A DNA stretch of 63,443 nucleotides from JAFEBO01 sp036392375 (GTDB lineage Bacteria > Planctomycetota > Phycisphaerae > Phycisphaerales > UBA1924), in assembly GCA_036392375.1 (NCBI GenBank), contig DASVYC010000015.1:1-63443 (forward strand), written 5' to 3'. Positions 1 through 8,141 of this stretch are shown piece by piece. The position numbers were made by a program, and so were the translations under genes. The notes under the pieces were generated by a model. It saw only the letters and a program-made list of their open reading frames with translations. It had not been told where the DNA came from and did no database searches. Numbering within the stretch: the stretch's first letter is position 1; every line of letters starts with the position of its first letter.

Positions 1-355
1 GGTGCTCACCCAAGGAATCGAATCGCTCCCGATGTCCGCCCGGATCGCGATCCTCGTCGGCGCCGCCGTCGGCGTGCTGCTCCCCTTGATCGACCGCTTC
101 CTGGTGCCGCAGCGCTTCCGCCATCTCATGCCCAGCGCCACCGGCTTGGGGCTTGCCTTCATGCTCCCCTTCGCCAACTCCTTCTCCTTCACCATCGGAG
201 CCGTCATCGCCTGGATTTGGACCAAGCTCGATTCCAAGCGTGCCGAGAAGTTCAATGTCCCCCTCGCCTCGGGCCTCGTCGCGGGCGAGAGCCTGATCGC
301 CGCCTTCATCGCCATGCTCGCAACCGCCGCCGGGCTCTTGAGCTGGAAGATCTAG
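1..355 (+). CDS. OPT-family oligopeptide transporter, C-terminal end (partial)
   Basis: The reading frame enters from the left edge, so only the last ~117 residues of a longer membrane protein are seen. They hold three or four hydrophobic helices and end in VPLASGLVAGESLIAAF, the usual last-helix region of bacterial OPT (oligopeptide/metal-chelate transporter) proteins. The next gene is a complete OPT protein whose own end (EPICAGLIAGAALIG) is recognisably similar, so these are two tandem paralogues and not one split gene. OPT proteins import peptides or metal-chelate complexes across the inner membrane; the substrate cannot be told from sequence. The GTG at position 2 is an internal codon in this reading. 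Confidence 0.75.
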   Translation, partial: VLTQGIESLPMSARIAILVGAAVGVLLPLIDRFLVPQRFRHLMPSATGLGLAFMLPFANSFSFTIGAVIAWIWTKLDSKRAEKFNVPLASGLVAGESLIAAFIAMLATAAGLLSWKI

Positions 356-410
356 GCCGCGGCCCCGCCCGTCCGTGCCCGTTCCCCGCCACCGGCGCAG
401 AGCCGGGCGG

Positions 411-416
411 TATCAT
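411..416 (+). promoter_or_regulatory. Possible -10 element of the OPT gene
   Basis: TATCAT ends 9 nt before the ATG at 426. A transcript starting 6-8 nt downstream of it would have almost no 5' leader. No clear -35 hexamer and no Shine-Dalgarno are visible. The same arrangement recurs across the window. Confidence 0.4.
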
Positions 417-425
417 GCCAACCGC

Positions 426-2411
426 ATGGCTATCCCCACCCTGACCGACGAACAGATCCGTACCTGGTCCCGCGAACAGAAGGACCAGTGGTGGCTTGCC
501 AACGTCTTCCGCGGCGACATGGCCCAGCTCACCCTCCGCTCCGCCCTCACCGGCTTCCTCCTCGGCGGCATCCTCTCCGCCACCAACCTCTACGTGGGCG
601 CCAAGACCGGCTGGACCCTGGGCGTCGGCCTCACCTCCGTCATCCTCTCCTTCGCCATCTACCGCTTCTTCGCGCAGCTCGGCGCGAAGGACATGACCAT
701 CCTCGAGAACAACTGCACCCAGTCCATCGCCACCGCCGCCGGGTACATGACCGGCCCGCTCATCAGCGGCATGGCCGCGTACATGTGGGTCCAGAACGAG
801 CTCATGCCCTGGTGGCAGATGCTCCTGTTCAACGTCGTCCTCTCCATCCTCGGCGTGCTCGTCGCCTTCCCCATGAAGCGCCGCTTCATCAACGACGAGC
901 AGCAGCCCTTCCCCGAAGGCCGCGCCTGCGGCGTCGTGCTCGACACGCTCTACACCTCCCAAGCCGCCGTCGGCGTCTTCAAGGCCAAGGTCCTCGCCCT
1001 CGCCGCCCTCTTCGCCGGCACCATCTCGTTCTTCTCCGGCGAGAGCTACCAGAAGCTCATCCAGGAACGCTGGCTCGGGTTCAAGGAGAACGTTCACCTC
1101 CCCCACTACCTCGACGAGTGGTACTACAACCTCGCCGCCAAGGGCTATCTCTCCACGCCGCGGCTCGCGGGCGTTGATCTGCGTGAACTCGCCCTCCGGC
1201 CCACGCTCGATCTCACGATGTTCGGCGCCGGCGCCCTCATGGGCATCAAGTCCGCCAGCAGCATGATGGTCGGCATGCTGCTCAACTTCGCGATCATCGT
1301 GCCCATCATGATCTCCTACGTCGAGATCAAGCCCCGCTCCGGCTCCATCGAAGCCGGCACCGCCGTCTTCGGCCGCGCCCACATCCTCAATACGTGGGCC
1401 CTTTGGTGGGGCATCGTCATCATGGTCGTCGCATCGCTCACCGCCCTCTTCGCCAAGCCGCAGGTCTTCATCGAGGCTTTCAAGGGCCTCACCGGCAAGA
1501 AGGACAACAGCAAGGACGTGCTCGGCCACATCGAACTGCCGCTGTGGATCTCGTTCGTCGGCATCCCCATCGTGGGCGCGATCGGCGTCTGGATGGCCCA
1601 CGACTGGTTCGGCGTCTCCTGGGTCTTCGGCGCGACCGCGATCCCGATGATCATCATCCTGACGCTCATCGCCGCCAGCAGCACCGCCCTCACCGGCACC
1701 ACGCCCACCGGCTCGCTCTCGAAGATCCCGCAGTTCACCTACGGCGCGCTCGATCCCAAGCACCCGCCCACCAACCTCATGACCGGCGTCATGTGCGTCG
1801 AGGTCGCCAGCAACGCCAGCAACCTGCTGATGGACATCAAGCCCGGCTACATGCTCGGCGCCAAGCCCCGCCAGCAGGCCTGGGGACACTGCATCGGCGT
1901 CATCGCCGGCGCCCTCGCCAGCACGCCGCTCTTCTACATCCTCTTCCTTGACGGCTACAAGCCCGGCGACAACGTCCAGAACAAGATGGTCACGGACCAG
2001 TTCGCCTTCCCCTCCGCCGTGCAGTGGAAGGGCGTCTCCGATCTCGTCACCAGCATCTTCGGCGACGGCGGCCAGGGCTCGCTGCTCACCACGTCCATCA
2101 TCTGGTCGATGATCATCGCCGCCATCGTCGGCCTCATCTTCGAGGTCACCCGCATCGCCAGCAGAGGCAAGTTCCCGCTCAGCCCCCTCGCCATCGGCCT
2201 GGGCGTTGTGGTGCCGCCCGACTCCACGCTCGCGATGTTTGCCGGCGCGTCGTTCTTCTGGCTCATGCACAAGATCTACCACGCCCGCAAGGAAAGCACC
2301 GGCCACAAGATCTGGATCGAATCGCACGAGCCCATCTGTGCCGGCCTCATCGCCGGCGCGGCCCTGATCGGCATCGGTGACATCCTGGTGAAGGTGTTCC
2401 TGCTCAAGTAG
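426..2411 (+). CDS. OPT-family oligopeptide transporter
   Basis: Predicted 661-residue polytopic inner-membrane importer of the OPT family, with about a dozen or more hydrophobic helices over its full length. The signature loop around residues 155-180 (QQPFPEGRACGVVLDTLY) and the later segment with TGTTPTGSLSKIPQ are typical of bacterial OPT proteins, which move oligopeptides or metal-siderophore-like chelates. The start is placed at ATG 426 (MAIPTLTDEQ), because the 17 codons before it are arginine-rich and lie over a -10-like box. It follows a paralogue of which only the end is in the window, 70 bp upstream. The substrate is unknown. The opposite strand carries a long open frame that is a codon-bias shadow. 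Confidence 0.88.
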   Translation: MAIPTLTDEQIRTWSREQKDQWWLANVFRGDMAQLTLRSALTGFLLGGILSATNLYVGAKTGWTLGVGLTSVILSFAIYRFFAQLGAKDMTILENNCTQSIATAAGYMTGPLISGMAAYMWVQNELMPWWQMLLFNVVLSILGVLVAFPMKRRFINDEQQPFPEGRACGVVLDTLYTSQAAVGVFKAKVLALAALFAGTISFFSGESYQKLIQERWLGFKENVHLPHYLDEWYYNLAAKGYLSTPRLAGVDLRELALRPTLDLTMFGAGALMGIKSASSMMVGMLLNFAIIVPIMISYVEIKPRSGSIEAGTAVFGRAHILNTWALWWGIVIMVVASLTALFAKPQVFIEAFKGLTGKKDNSKDVLGHIELPLWISFVGIPIVGAIGVWMAHDWFGVSWVFGATAIPMIIILTLIAASSTALTGTTPTGSLSKIPQFTYGALDPKHPPTNLMTGVMCVEVASNASNLLMDIKPGYMLGAKPRQQAWGHCIGVIAGALASTPLFYILFLDGYKPGDNVQNKMVTDQFAFPSAVQWKGVSDLVTSIFGDGGQGSLLTTSIIWSMIIAAIVGLIFEVTRIASRGKFPLSPLAIGLGVVVPPDSTLAMFAGASFFWLMHKIYHARKESTGHKIWIESHEPICAGLIAGAALIGIGDILVKVFLLK

Positions 2412-2480
2412 GCCAAGCACGGCACGAGAAACCCCTCGCTTCACCTGCAAATCAGGATGTTTCCGATCTTTCAGTATTTC

Positions 2481-2509
2481 TTGAAAGTTCGCAAGAGCGC
2501 GGCTATTCT
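2481..2509 (+). promoter_or_regulatory. Promoter of mqnE (leaderless type)
   Basis: TTGAAA at 2481-2486 and TATTCT at 2504-2509 are separated by 17 nt, a near-consensus housekeeping promoter. The mqnE ATG begins only 5 nt after the -10 box, so the predicted transcription start falls on the start codon. There is no Shine-Dalgarno. It is the clearest leaderless promoter candidate in the window because both hexamers are recognisable. Confidence 0.7.
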
Positions 2510-2514
2510 TCATC

Positions 2515-3972
2515 ATGCCCGTCGCGATCGCCCGTCACTCCGCCCCGCCCTTTGACGCCCACCCAACACCCGTCGCCACCGACCCCGCGCTCGAGCCCAT
2601 CCGCGCCAAGGTCCTCGCCGGCGAACGCCTCTCCCTTGCCGACGGCGATCTGCTCTTCACCACGCCCGACATCTGGACCGTCTGCGAATTGGCCGACCTG
2701 GTCCGCCGCCGCCTGCACGCCGACGCCGCGTACTACAACATCAACCGCCACCTCAACTACTCCAACGTCTGCGCCCTTTCCTGCAAGTTCTGCGAGTTCT
2801 ACCGCAAGAAGGACGAGCCCGGCGCGTACACGCGTGACATGGAGTACGTCAAGGACGAGGTCAAGAAGGCCGTCGAAGCCGGCGCGACCGAGATGCACTC
2901 CGTCGGCGGCCTGCACCCCTACCTGCCCTTCAGCTACTACACCGATCTCGTCAGCACCATCCGCGACACCGCGCGATCGCTCGGCAGCGAATTGCACGTG
3001 AAGGCGTTTACCGCCGTCGAGATCGTCCACCTTGCGAAGATCGCGAAGGTCTACAAGGCTGACGATCGAGCCGCGGGCATCCGCCACGTCTTGTCGAAGT
3101 TGAAAGAAGCAGGCCTCGGCTCCCTCCCCGGCGGCGGGGCCGAAGTCTTCGACGACCGCGTCCACGACGAGGCGTACAAGGGCAAAATCCGCTCCGACGT
3201 CTGGCTCGACGTCCACCGCGAAGCCCACGAGCTCGGCCTCAACACCAACGCCACCATCCTCTACGGCCACATCGAACAACGCCACGACCGCCTCGTGCAC
3301 ATGGACATGCTGCGAAGGGCGCAGGACCGCGCTCTTGCTCGCATGGGATATTCGGAAAGTGCCACAGTGGCACAGCGGCACAGTGACACAGCGAACGGAA
3401 ACACCCCGTCGGACGAGACCGGCCACCTCGGCTACTCCGGCGACGAAGGTGCGGACGTCCCCGTCATCACGCTCACGCGCCCCGGCACGCCGCTTCCCGA
3501 ACACGTCGCCTTCTCGAACACTCCGTCTCTTCGTCTCTCCGTCTCTCCATCTCTTCCCAGCGGCTACTTCCAAACCATCATCCCGCTCCCCTTCTTCCCC
3601 GACGGCAGCGAGCTCGAACACCTCCCCGGCCCCGCCGGCCTCGAGAACCTCCGCACCCTCGCCATCGCGCGGCTGATGCTCGACAACTTCCCCCACGTCA
3701 AGGCCTTCTGGATCATGCAGACGCTCCCCATGGCCCAGCTCATGCTCCAGTCCGGCGCCGACGACATCGACGGCACCGTCGTCTGGTACGACATCACCAA
3801 AGTCAACCACGGCAGCGGCCAGGGCTCCGCCGGCGACAACACGGTCACCCACCAGGAAGTCAACGTCTGGACCCTGCAGAAGGCGATCCGCGAAGCAGGG
3901 TTCAAACCGATCGAGCGTGACACGCTGTACCGGCGCGTACAGCGTGATGGCAAGAAATGGCTAGCGAAGTAG
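2515..3972 (+). CDS. mqnE: Aminofutalosine synthase (radical SAM)
   Basis: Joins the enolpyruvyl ether of chorismate (3-[(1-carboxyvinyl)oxy]benzoate) to adenosine in the futalosine route to menaquinone. The radical-SAM cluster is C86-x3-C90-x2-C93 in NVCALSCKFCEF, followed by MHSVGGLHPYLPF, which marks the MqnE/MqnC group; the histidine-serine form and the overall layout favour MqnE. The protein is 485 residues, about 100 longer than usual. The excess is a low-complexity segment at about residues 275-351, between an otherwise normal RRAQDRALA and YFQTIIPLPFFPDG, and it coincides with repetitive DNA. Both flanks stay in frame, so the gene looks functional. The preceding promoter gives a leaderless mRNA. 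A neighbouring mqn gene is not present in the window. Confidence 0.9.
   Translation: MPVAIARHSAPPFDAHPTPVATDPALEPIRAKVLAGERLSLADGDLLFTTPDIWTVCELADLVRRRLHADAAYYNINRHLNYSNVCALSCKFCEFYRKKDEPGAYTRDMEYVKDEVKKAVEAGATEMHSVGGLHPYLPFSYYTDLVSTIRDTARSLGSELHVKAFTAVEIVHLAKIAKVYKADDRAAGIRHVLSKLKEAGLGSLPGGGAEVFDDRVHDEAYKGKIRSDVWLDVHREAHELGLNTNATILYGHIEQRHDRLVHMDMLRRAQDRALARMGYSESATVAQRHSDTANGNTPSDETGHLGYSGDEGADVPVITLTRPGTPLPEHVAFSNTPSLRLSVSPSLPSGYFQTIIPLPFFPDGSELEHLPGPAGLENLRTLAIARLMLDNFPHVKAFWIMQTLPMAQLMLQSGADDIDGTVVWYDITKVNHGSGQGSAGDNTVTHQEVNVWTLQKAIREAGFKPIERDTLYRRVQRDGKKWLAK
3337..3567 (+). repeat. Repeat-rich in-frame insertion inside mqnE
   Basis: Positions 3363-3393 hold a short-period run of GGCACAG/TGACACAG units, and 3521-3558 hold a run of TCTCTCCGTCTC-like units. 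Between them lies unrelated coding sequence. The stretch encodes about 75 residues absent from normal MqnE proteins and keeps the frame open. It resembles dispersed low-complexity repeat elements seen elsewhere in this window. Confidence 0.65.
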
Positions 3973-4583
3973 AGGGTCACTTGTTGCAGATATCGATTGA
4001 TCAGGCGATGCTGCTTCTCGAGTACGACAGACGCTGGCTTGAAGTCGGGTTTGTGACGCCAGAAGTTGTCGTTCGACAAGCCACAGAGCACGCAGAAACC
4101 GCTTTATCAACCGAGCATTTCCGTTGGCGTTCATTCACTTCATTGCTGACCGATCGCAACTCTTGGCTGGATTCCGAAGTCGCAACGCTTGCCACGCTGA
4201 TCGAAGTCGACCCCGACCCATGTATGGCGGAGGCGACGTTGCAACATCTCGTGCTCAGAAAGCCGTGGACAGACGCACAGTTCGAACTTCTCGCAGCCAC
4301 AGTGGGTCGTAGATTTCCAAAGACATTCGCCGTGCTTTGGGAGTATCAGGTCGAACGAGCGTTGGCCGCTTCTCAATCTCAGCGCGAAGCAGCCGAGGCG
4401 GCCCTCCGATGCACGCTCTCGTTCGTCCAGTTCACCGCCTTGGACGTGATCGAGGAACGACAGTGGATCGACTTGGCACAAAGGCTCGCCGATACGGGAA
4501 TCTCGAAGGAGATTCGCCACCATGCCCGCCAGATTGTGCGCCAAATACGTCAGTCACAAAGCCCTGACACGCCGAAGGCGTGA
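3957..4583 (+). CDS. Hypothetical protein
   Basis: A 208-residue soluble, helix-rich protein of unknown function. No motif or signal peptide was recognised; the even spacing of leucine/alanine-rich helices would suit a small helical-repeat fold. The ATG overlaps the last 16 nt of mqnE, so it is probably cotranscribed and translationally coupled. Codon use is visibly less GC-biased than in its neighbours, with many A/T third positions, which suggests recent acquisition or weak selection. A real gene is likely because the frame is long and has clear protein character, but no function is offered. Confidence 0.6.
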   Translation: MASEVEGHLLQISIDQAMLLLEYDRRWLEVGFVTPEVVVRQATEHAETALSTEHFRWRSFTSLLTDRNSWLDSEVATLATLIEVDPDPCMAEATLQHLVLRKPWTDAQFELLAATVGRRFPKTFAVLWEYQVERALAASQSQREAAEAALRCTLSFVQFTALDVIEERQWIDLAQRLADTGISKEIRHHARQIVRQIRQSQSPDTPKA

Positions 4584-4722
4584 TCCGCAATAGCCTGGCG
4601 TCGCGGCGAAGCCGCACGCCCTGTACTCGCCACTTCGGAGTCACCCTAGTTTCTCTGCTCCGCAGGCCGAAGGCCTGCTCGCGTGCGAGCCCCTTGCATT
4701 CCTCGCTCCTTCGCAACCCGCG
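4568..4722. repeat. Cluster of small GAAG-loop hairpins in an intergenic gap
   Basis: After the hypothetical gene there are several short palindromes with GAAG-type loops: CGCCGAAGGCG near 4572, a stem around 4599-4624 (GGCGT...GCGGC GAA GCCGC...ACGCC) and AGGCCGAAGGCCT near 4669. None is followed by a T-run. They could help end or stabilise the upstream mRNA. No gene is seen in this gap. Confidence 0.45.
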
Positions 4723-4768
4723 CCCGTCTCACCCATAGGATCGCCAGCAGCCCCATCCCCGCGCCCCG

Positions 4769-6142
4769 ATGTCCCAACCCGCATCCCCAACCCCTCCCGC
4801 GAAGAACGATCCCTTCGCCGCGATGCGCCTTGCCAACTACCGCCTCTTCGCCTTCGGCTTTCTCACCTCCGCCACCGGCCTTCAGATGATGGGCATGGGG
4901 CTCGCCTGGGAGATCTACGAGCGGGCTCGGGCCGAGGGGTTCTTCGGCCCCGACGGCGCGGCGCTCGCCCTCGGCTTCATCGGCCTCGCCCGCGCACTCC
5001 CCGTCGTCGCGATGGCGCTCCCCGCCGGCTATGTCATCGATTCCTTTGATCGCAAGAAAGTCCTGATCGTCACCCAGTCCGGCTTCGCGATCATGGCCGC
5101 CCTGCTCGCCTTCGCCTCGTTCTCCACCGCGGCGCTCTGGGTCATGTTCCTGCTCGTCACCCTCTCGGGCTGCGTCCGTTCCTTCAACGGCCCCACGCGA
5201 TCCAGCTTACTCCCCGACTTGGTCCCCGACCACGTCTTTCCGAACGCCGTCACCTGGAACAGCGGCCTCTTCCAGGTCGCCGCCATCGGCGGCCCGCTGC
5301 TCGGCGGCCTCATCATCGCCCAATTCAATCACGCCTGGCCGGTCTACGCCATCTCCGCCGCGCTGTGTGCCCTCTTCGCGCTCACGGCCGCGGGCCTGCG
5401 CCCCATCGCCCACCACCACTCCCCCGCGCCGATGTCCGCCAAGGGAATGGTCGCCGGCTTGTCACACCTCTACCGCGAAAAGACCATCCTCGCCGCCATC
5501 ACGCTCGATCTCTTCGCCGTGCTGCTCGGCGGCGCGACCGCGCTGCTCCCGATCTACGCCAAAGAGATACTGCACGTCGGCCCCCTCGGTCTCGGCGTGC
5601 TCAAGGCCGCACCGTACATCGGCGCGACCCTGATGGCCGTCATCCTCGCCCTCTATCCGCTCGAGCGCCGCACCGGCCCGTGGATGCTCATCAGCGTCGC
5701 AGGGTTCGGGCTCTTCACCATCGTCTTCGGCTTCTCCACCAATCTCTGGCTCTCCATGTTCGCTCTCATCATGCTCGGCGCCCTCGACAACATCTCCGTC
5801 GTCGTCCGCCACGTCCTCGTGCAGCTCCGCACCCCCCGCCACATCCGCGGCCGGGTCTCCGCCGTCAACAGCGTATTCATCGAGTGCAGCAACGAACTGG
5901 GCGCGTTCGAGTCGGGCGCGGTCGCCAAGCTCGCCGCGCCCTGGTTCGGCGCCATCGGCGGCGCGGTCTTCAGCGTCGTCAGCGGCGGCGTCGGCACGCT
6001 GCTCGTCGTCGCGGGCGTCGCCTGGCTCATCCCCGAGATCCGCCGCCTCGATCGGCTGACTCCCAAGGAAGAGCCGACGATCGGCGATCCCAAAGCGGAC
6101 ATCGCGATCCCCAGCGCGGCGGGTGCTCCGGTGGCCGAGTAG
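4769..6142 (+). CDS. MFS transporter, EntS-like
   Basis: A 457-residue inner-membrane protein with about 12 hydrophobic segments and the MFS loop PAGYVIDSFDRKKVLI between helices 2 and 3 (equivalent of the GxLaDrxgrr motif). The N-terminal pattern (LANYRLFAFGFLTSATGLQM) and the NGPTRSSLLPDLVP segment match the EntS/MFS_3 group, which often exports siderophores or unrelated small molecules. The substrate cannot be inferred from context: neighbours are mqnE and floA. The start at ATG 4769 has no good Shine-Dalgarno; TAGGAT at 4736-4741 is a possible -10 box giving a short leader. The stop is followed within 5 nt by a long inverted repeat. Confidence 0.82.
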   Translation: MSQPASPTPPAKNDPFAAMRLANYRLFAFGFLTSATGLQMMGMGLAWEIYERARAEGFFGPDGAALALGFIGLARALPVVAMALPAGYVIDSFDRKKVLIVTQSGFAIMAALLAFASFSTAALWVMFLLVTLSGCVRSFNGPTRSSLLPDLVPDHVFPNAVTWNSGLFQVAAIGGPLLGGLIIAQFNHAWPVYAISAALCALFALTAAGLRPIAHHHSPAPMSAKGMVAGLSHLYREKTILAAITLDLFAVLLGGATALLPIYAKEILHVGPLGLGVLKAAPYIGATLMAVILALYPLERRTGPWMLISVAGFGLFTIVFGFSTNLWLSMFALIMLGALDNISVVVRHVLVQLRTPRHIRGRVSAVNSVFIECSNELGAFESGAVAKLAAPWFGAIGGAVFSVVSGGVGTLLVVAGVAWLIPEIRRLDRLTPKEEPTIGDPKADIAIPSAAGAPVAE

Positions 6143-6146
6143 AGAC

Positions 6147-6333
6147 TTCACCACGGAGGCACAAAGACACAGAGAAGTGACTTCAACGCAAAGGACTCCA
6201 CGCACTCGAGCGGCAAGCACAGACCGAGGCGACGACACACGTGTCATTGCCTCGACCTCTCTTCGAGCTCGTCGAGTCCTCAGAGTTGAACCTCTTCTGT
6301 CTCTTCTCCGTGCCTCTGTGTCTCTGTGGTAAA
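6147..6333. repeat. Long imperfect inverted repeat (ACGGAGGCACAAAGACACAG family)
   Basis: The left arm at 6147-6177 (TTCACCACGGAGGCACAAAG, then ACACAGAGAAG) is nearly the reverse complement of the right arm at 6303-6333 (CTTCTCCGTGCCTCTGTGTC, then TCTGTGGTAAA). About 125 nt lie between the arms. The element fills the gap between the MFS gene and floA and ends beside the floA promoter. A second, more diverged copy is at 58034-58131. Similar-looking repeats occur in several bacterial phyla; mobility is not evident and no transposase is present. Confidence 0.8.
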
Positions 6334-6347
6334 TCCCCCACGCCCGC

Positions 6348-6353
6348 TATACT
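6348..6353 (+). promoter_or_regulatory. Probable -10 element of floA
   Basis: TATACT lies 41 nt before the floA ATG, leaving a normal leader of roughly 35 nt with GGAGCC before the start. The -35 position falls in the last bases of the upstream inverted repeat (TGTGGT), a poor match, so the repeat may supply part of the promoter. Confidence 0.45.
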
Positions 6354-6394
6354 CAGCCCCGCCGGCAACCCGGCGTTACTCGGAGCCTTGATCC

Positions 6395-7396
6395 ATGCTG
6401 CCCACTCCCGTTCTCATCGGCCTCTCTGTGGTCGTCGGCGTCATCGCCCTCGTCGTCATCATCATCTTCCTGAACTTCGCCCAGCTCTGGTTCCAGGCTC
6501 TGCTCTCCAACGCCCGCGTCGGGTTGCTTGAGATGGTCGCCATGCGCTTCCGCAAGGTGGATGTCCGCAGCATCGTCTTCAGCCGCATCCAGGCCGTGAA
6601 GGCCGGCATGGACATCCCCACCAACGCGCTCGAAACCCACTACCTCGCCGGCGGCCGGGTCCGCAACGTCATCAACGCCCTCATCTCCGCCCAGAAGGCT
6701 CGTATCCCGCTCACCTGGGACACCGCGACCGCGATCGACCTGGCCGGGCGCGACATCGTCGATGCCGTGCAGACGAGCGTGAACCCCAAGGTCATCGACT
6801 GCCCGCAGGCCAACGGCCCGCGGAACACCATCGACGCCGTCGCCAAGGACGGCATCCAGCTCAAGTGCAAGGCCCGCGTCACCGTCCGCACCAACATCTC
6901 CCGCCTCATCGGCGGCGCCACCGAAGAGACGATCATCGCCCGCGTCGGCCAGGGCATCGTCAGCACCATCGGATCAGCCCACGACCACAAGGCCGTGCTC
7001 GAGAACCCCGATGAGATCTCCAAGACCGTGATGCGTTCAGGCCTCGACGCGGGCACCGCGTTCGAGATCCTTTCGATCGACATCGCCGACGTGGACGTGG
7101 GCGACAACATCGGCGCCAAGCTCCAGGCCGATCAGGCCCAGGCCGACAAGGCCCGCTTCCAGGCCGAGGCCGAGAAGCGCCGCGCTCTGGCCATGGCGCT
7201 CGAGCAGGAAAACAAGGCCAAGATCCAGGAAAACCAGGCCATCGTGACCCTCGCTCAGGCCGAGGTGCCGCGGGCTCTGGCGGAGGCGCTCAAGTCCGGC
7301 AAGATGGGCGTCATGGACTACTACCGCATGCAGAACGTGCAAGCGGACACCTCAATGCGCCTGGGCATCGCGGGCGACACCAACAACCCGCAGTAA
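6395..7396 (+). CDS. floA: Flotillin-like membrane scaffold protein
   Basis: A 333-residue FloA-type (UPF0365) protein. One N-terminal membrane helix at about residues 6-30 is followed by an SPFH-like region and an alanine/glutamate-rich coiled-coil (about residues 235-300, KARFQAEAEKRRALAMALEQ). The motif AGGRVRNVINALISAQKARI and the NGPRNTIDAVAKDGIQLK segment are characteristic. Flotillins organise membrane microdomains and affect membrane protein assembly and secretion. Its length is normal and it stands alone, convergent with the cold-shock gene 130 bp downstream. Confidence 0.93.
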   Translation: MLPTPVLIGLSVVVGVIALVVIIIFLNFAQLWFQALLSNARVGLLEMVAMRFRKVDVRSIVFSRIQAVKAGMDIPTNALETHYLAGGRVRNVINALISAQKARIPLTWDTATAIDLAGRDIVDAVQTSVNPKVIDCPQANGPRNTIDAVAKDGIQLKCKARVTVRTNISRLIGGATEETIIARVGQGIVSTIGSAHDHKAVLENPDEISKTVMRSGLDAGTAFEILSIDIADVDVGDNIGAKLQADQAQADKARFQAEAEKRRALAMALEQENKAKIQENQAIVTLAQAEVPRALAEALKSGKMGVMDYYRMQNVQADTSMRLGIAGDTNNPQ

Positions 7397-7526
7397 TCCG
7401 TCCACTCATCGCGGCCTGCACGCGCCGGATGGTGACCCCTCCGGATCGGTCCGCGCCGGTACAGCCATCGCCGCGCAACTTCGCGCGAGAGCATCGAACA
7501 ACCAAATACTCTTGTGGTCGGTTCCG

Positions 7527-7826
7527 TCACCGCCGGGGCGAGCGTGTGTACCCGCGTCGCGGCACCACCACTTCCACCGCATCGGGAGCCCGCACGACAC
7601 GGGTCGCCTTCCAACCCTTGTCCGTCTTAGTCGCGTCGTAGATCACCTGCGAGCCGTCCTTCAACACCCGGAACCCGTCGCCCTGGATGATGCTGTAGTG
7701 GGCGAAGATGTCCTGCCCCTCGGGTCCGACGATGAAACCGAACCCCTTGCGGGGATCGAACCACTTCACCGTTCCTTCCAGGTTCGTGATCTGCGTTGTG
7801 CCGACGCCGCTCGTGCCCTCGGACAT
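7527..7826 (-). CDS. Cold-shock domain protein
   Basis: A 99-residue protein with one cold-shock domain starting at about residue 14: GTVKWFDPRKGFGFI holds RNP1 and DIFAHYS holds RNP2. It binds single-stranded RNA or DNA and probably acts as an RNA chaperone. The C-terminal tail (VPRRGYTRSPRR) is basic and longer than in a minimal 70-residue Csp. The start is set at ATG 7826, preceded by AAAGGGG, in preference to upstream in-frame starts. It has a long 5' leader of about 140 nt and a strong promoter, which would suit temperature-dependent leader control as in known csp genes; that regulation is inferred. Confidence 0.9.
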   Translation of the reverse strand: MSEGTSGVGTTQITNLEGTVKWFDPRKGFGFIVGPEGQDIFAHYSIIQGDGFRVLKDGSQVIYDATKTDKGWKATRVVRAPDAVEVVVPRRGYTRSPRR

Positions 7827-7967
7827 CGCTAAACCCCTTTCCCGGCCGCGATCGCCCGCGCGATCGACGCCGAGACCGCCGCCGTGCATTGTCTTCCCTC
7901 GGACCACGTGGTGCGACGCATCCTGCGCCTACGCGGTGCCGACTAGGCATGACGGGCGGTCCTATCC

Positions 7968-7995
7968 AGATTATCAGACGGCGCGGGGTTGTCAA
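7968..7995 (-). promoter_or_regulatory. Promoter of the cold-shock gene
   Basis: On the minus strand TTGACA (7990-7995) is followed 16 nt later by TAATCT (7968-7973), with GATAAT overlapping at 14 nt. The -35 box is a perfect match. The predicted start near 7961 leaves a leader of about 135 nt before ATG 7826. The 315 bp between the cold-shock gene and pnp otherwise holds only the pnp terminator. Confidence 0.65.
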
Positions 7996-8045
7996 ATTCA
8001 GGGGTGCCCGGGTTGGTTCCCTAGCCGCATCGTTCCCCAATTGTG

Positions 8046-8073
8046 GAAAAAGGGCGGCCGAAATGGCCGCCCT
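8046..8073 (-). terminator. Rho-independent terminator of pnp
   Basis: On the minus strand a perfect 9-bp stem (AGGGCGGCC / GGCCGCCCT, 5-nt loop) is followed by TTTTT. It lies about 70 nt after the pnp stop codon and ahead of the cold-shock promoter. Confidence 0.85.
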
Positions 8074-8141
8074 GTAGGGTTATTGATTCACCGCATTGTC
8101 GGCGTGTCCATACTCGCGCGAAATTACCACGCTCCTGCGGC

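Noticed and set aside
1..2411. One OPT gene split by a frameshift
   Set aside because: Both proteins have their own C-terminal end of the family, so they are tandem paralogues.
306..2516. Long open frame opposite the OPT gene (736 codons)
   Set aside because: Composition (Asp/Glu/Gly/Ala/Val-rich, no motif) is what the reverse strand of GC-rich codons gives; the OPT gene on the plus strand has full family motifs.
3355..3400. Possible CRISPR-like short repeats in mqnE
   Set aside because: The units are 7-9 nt, without spacers, and lie inside an intact gene; no cas genes are near.
7397..7526. Small open frames between floA and the cold-shock gene
   Set aside because: They run on all strands, have no recognisable motifs and only fill a 130-bp convergent gap.
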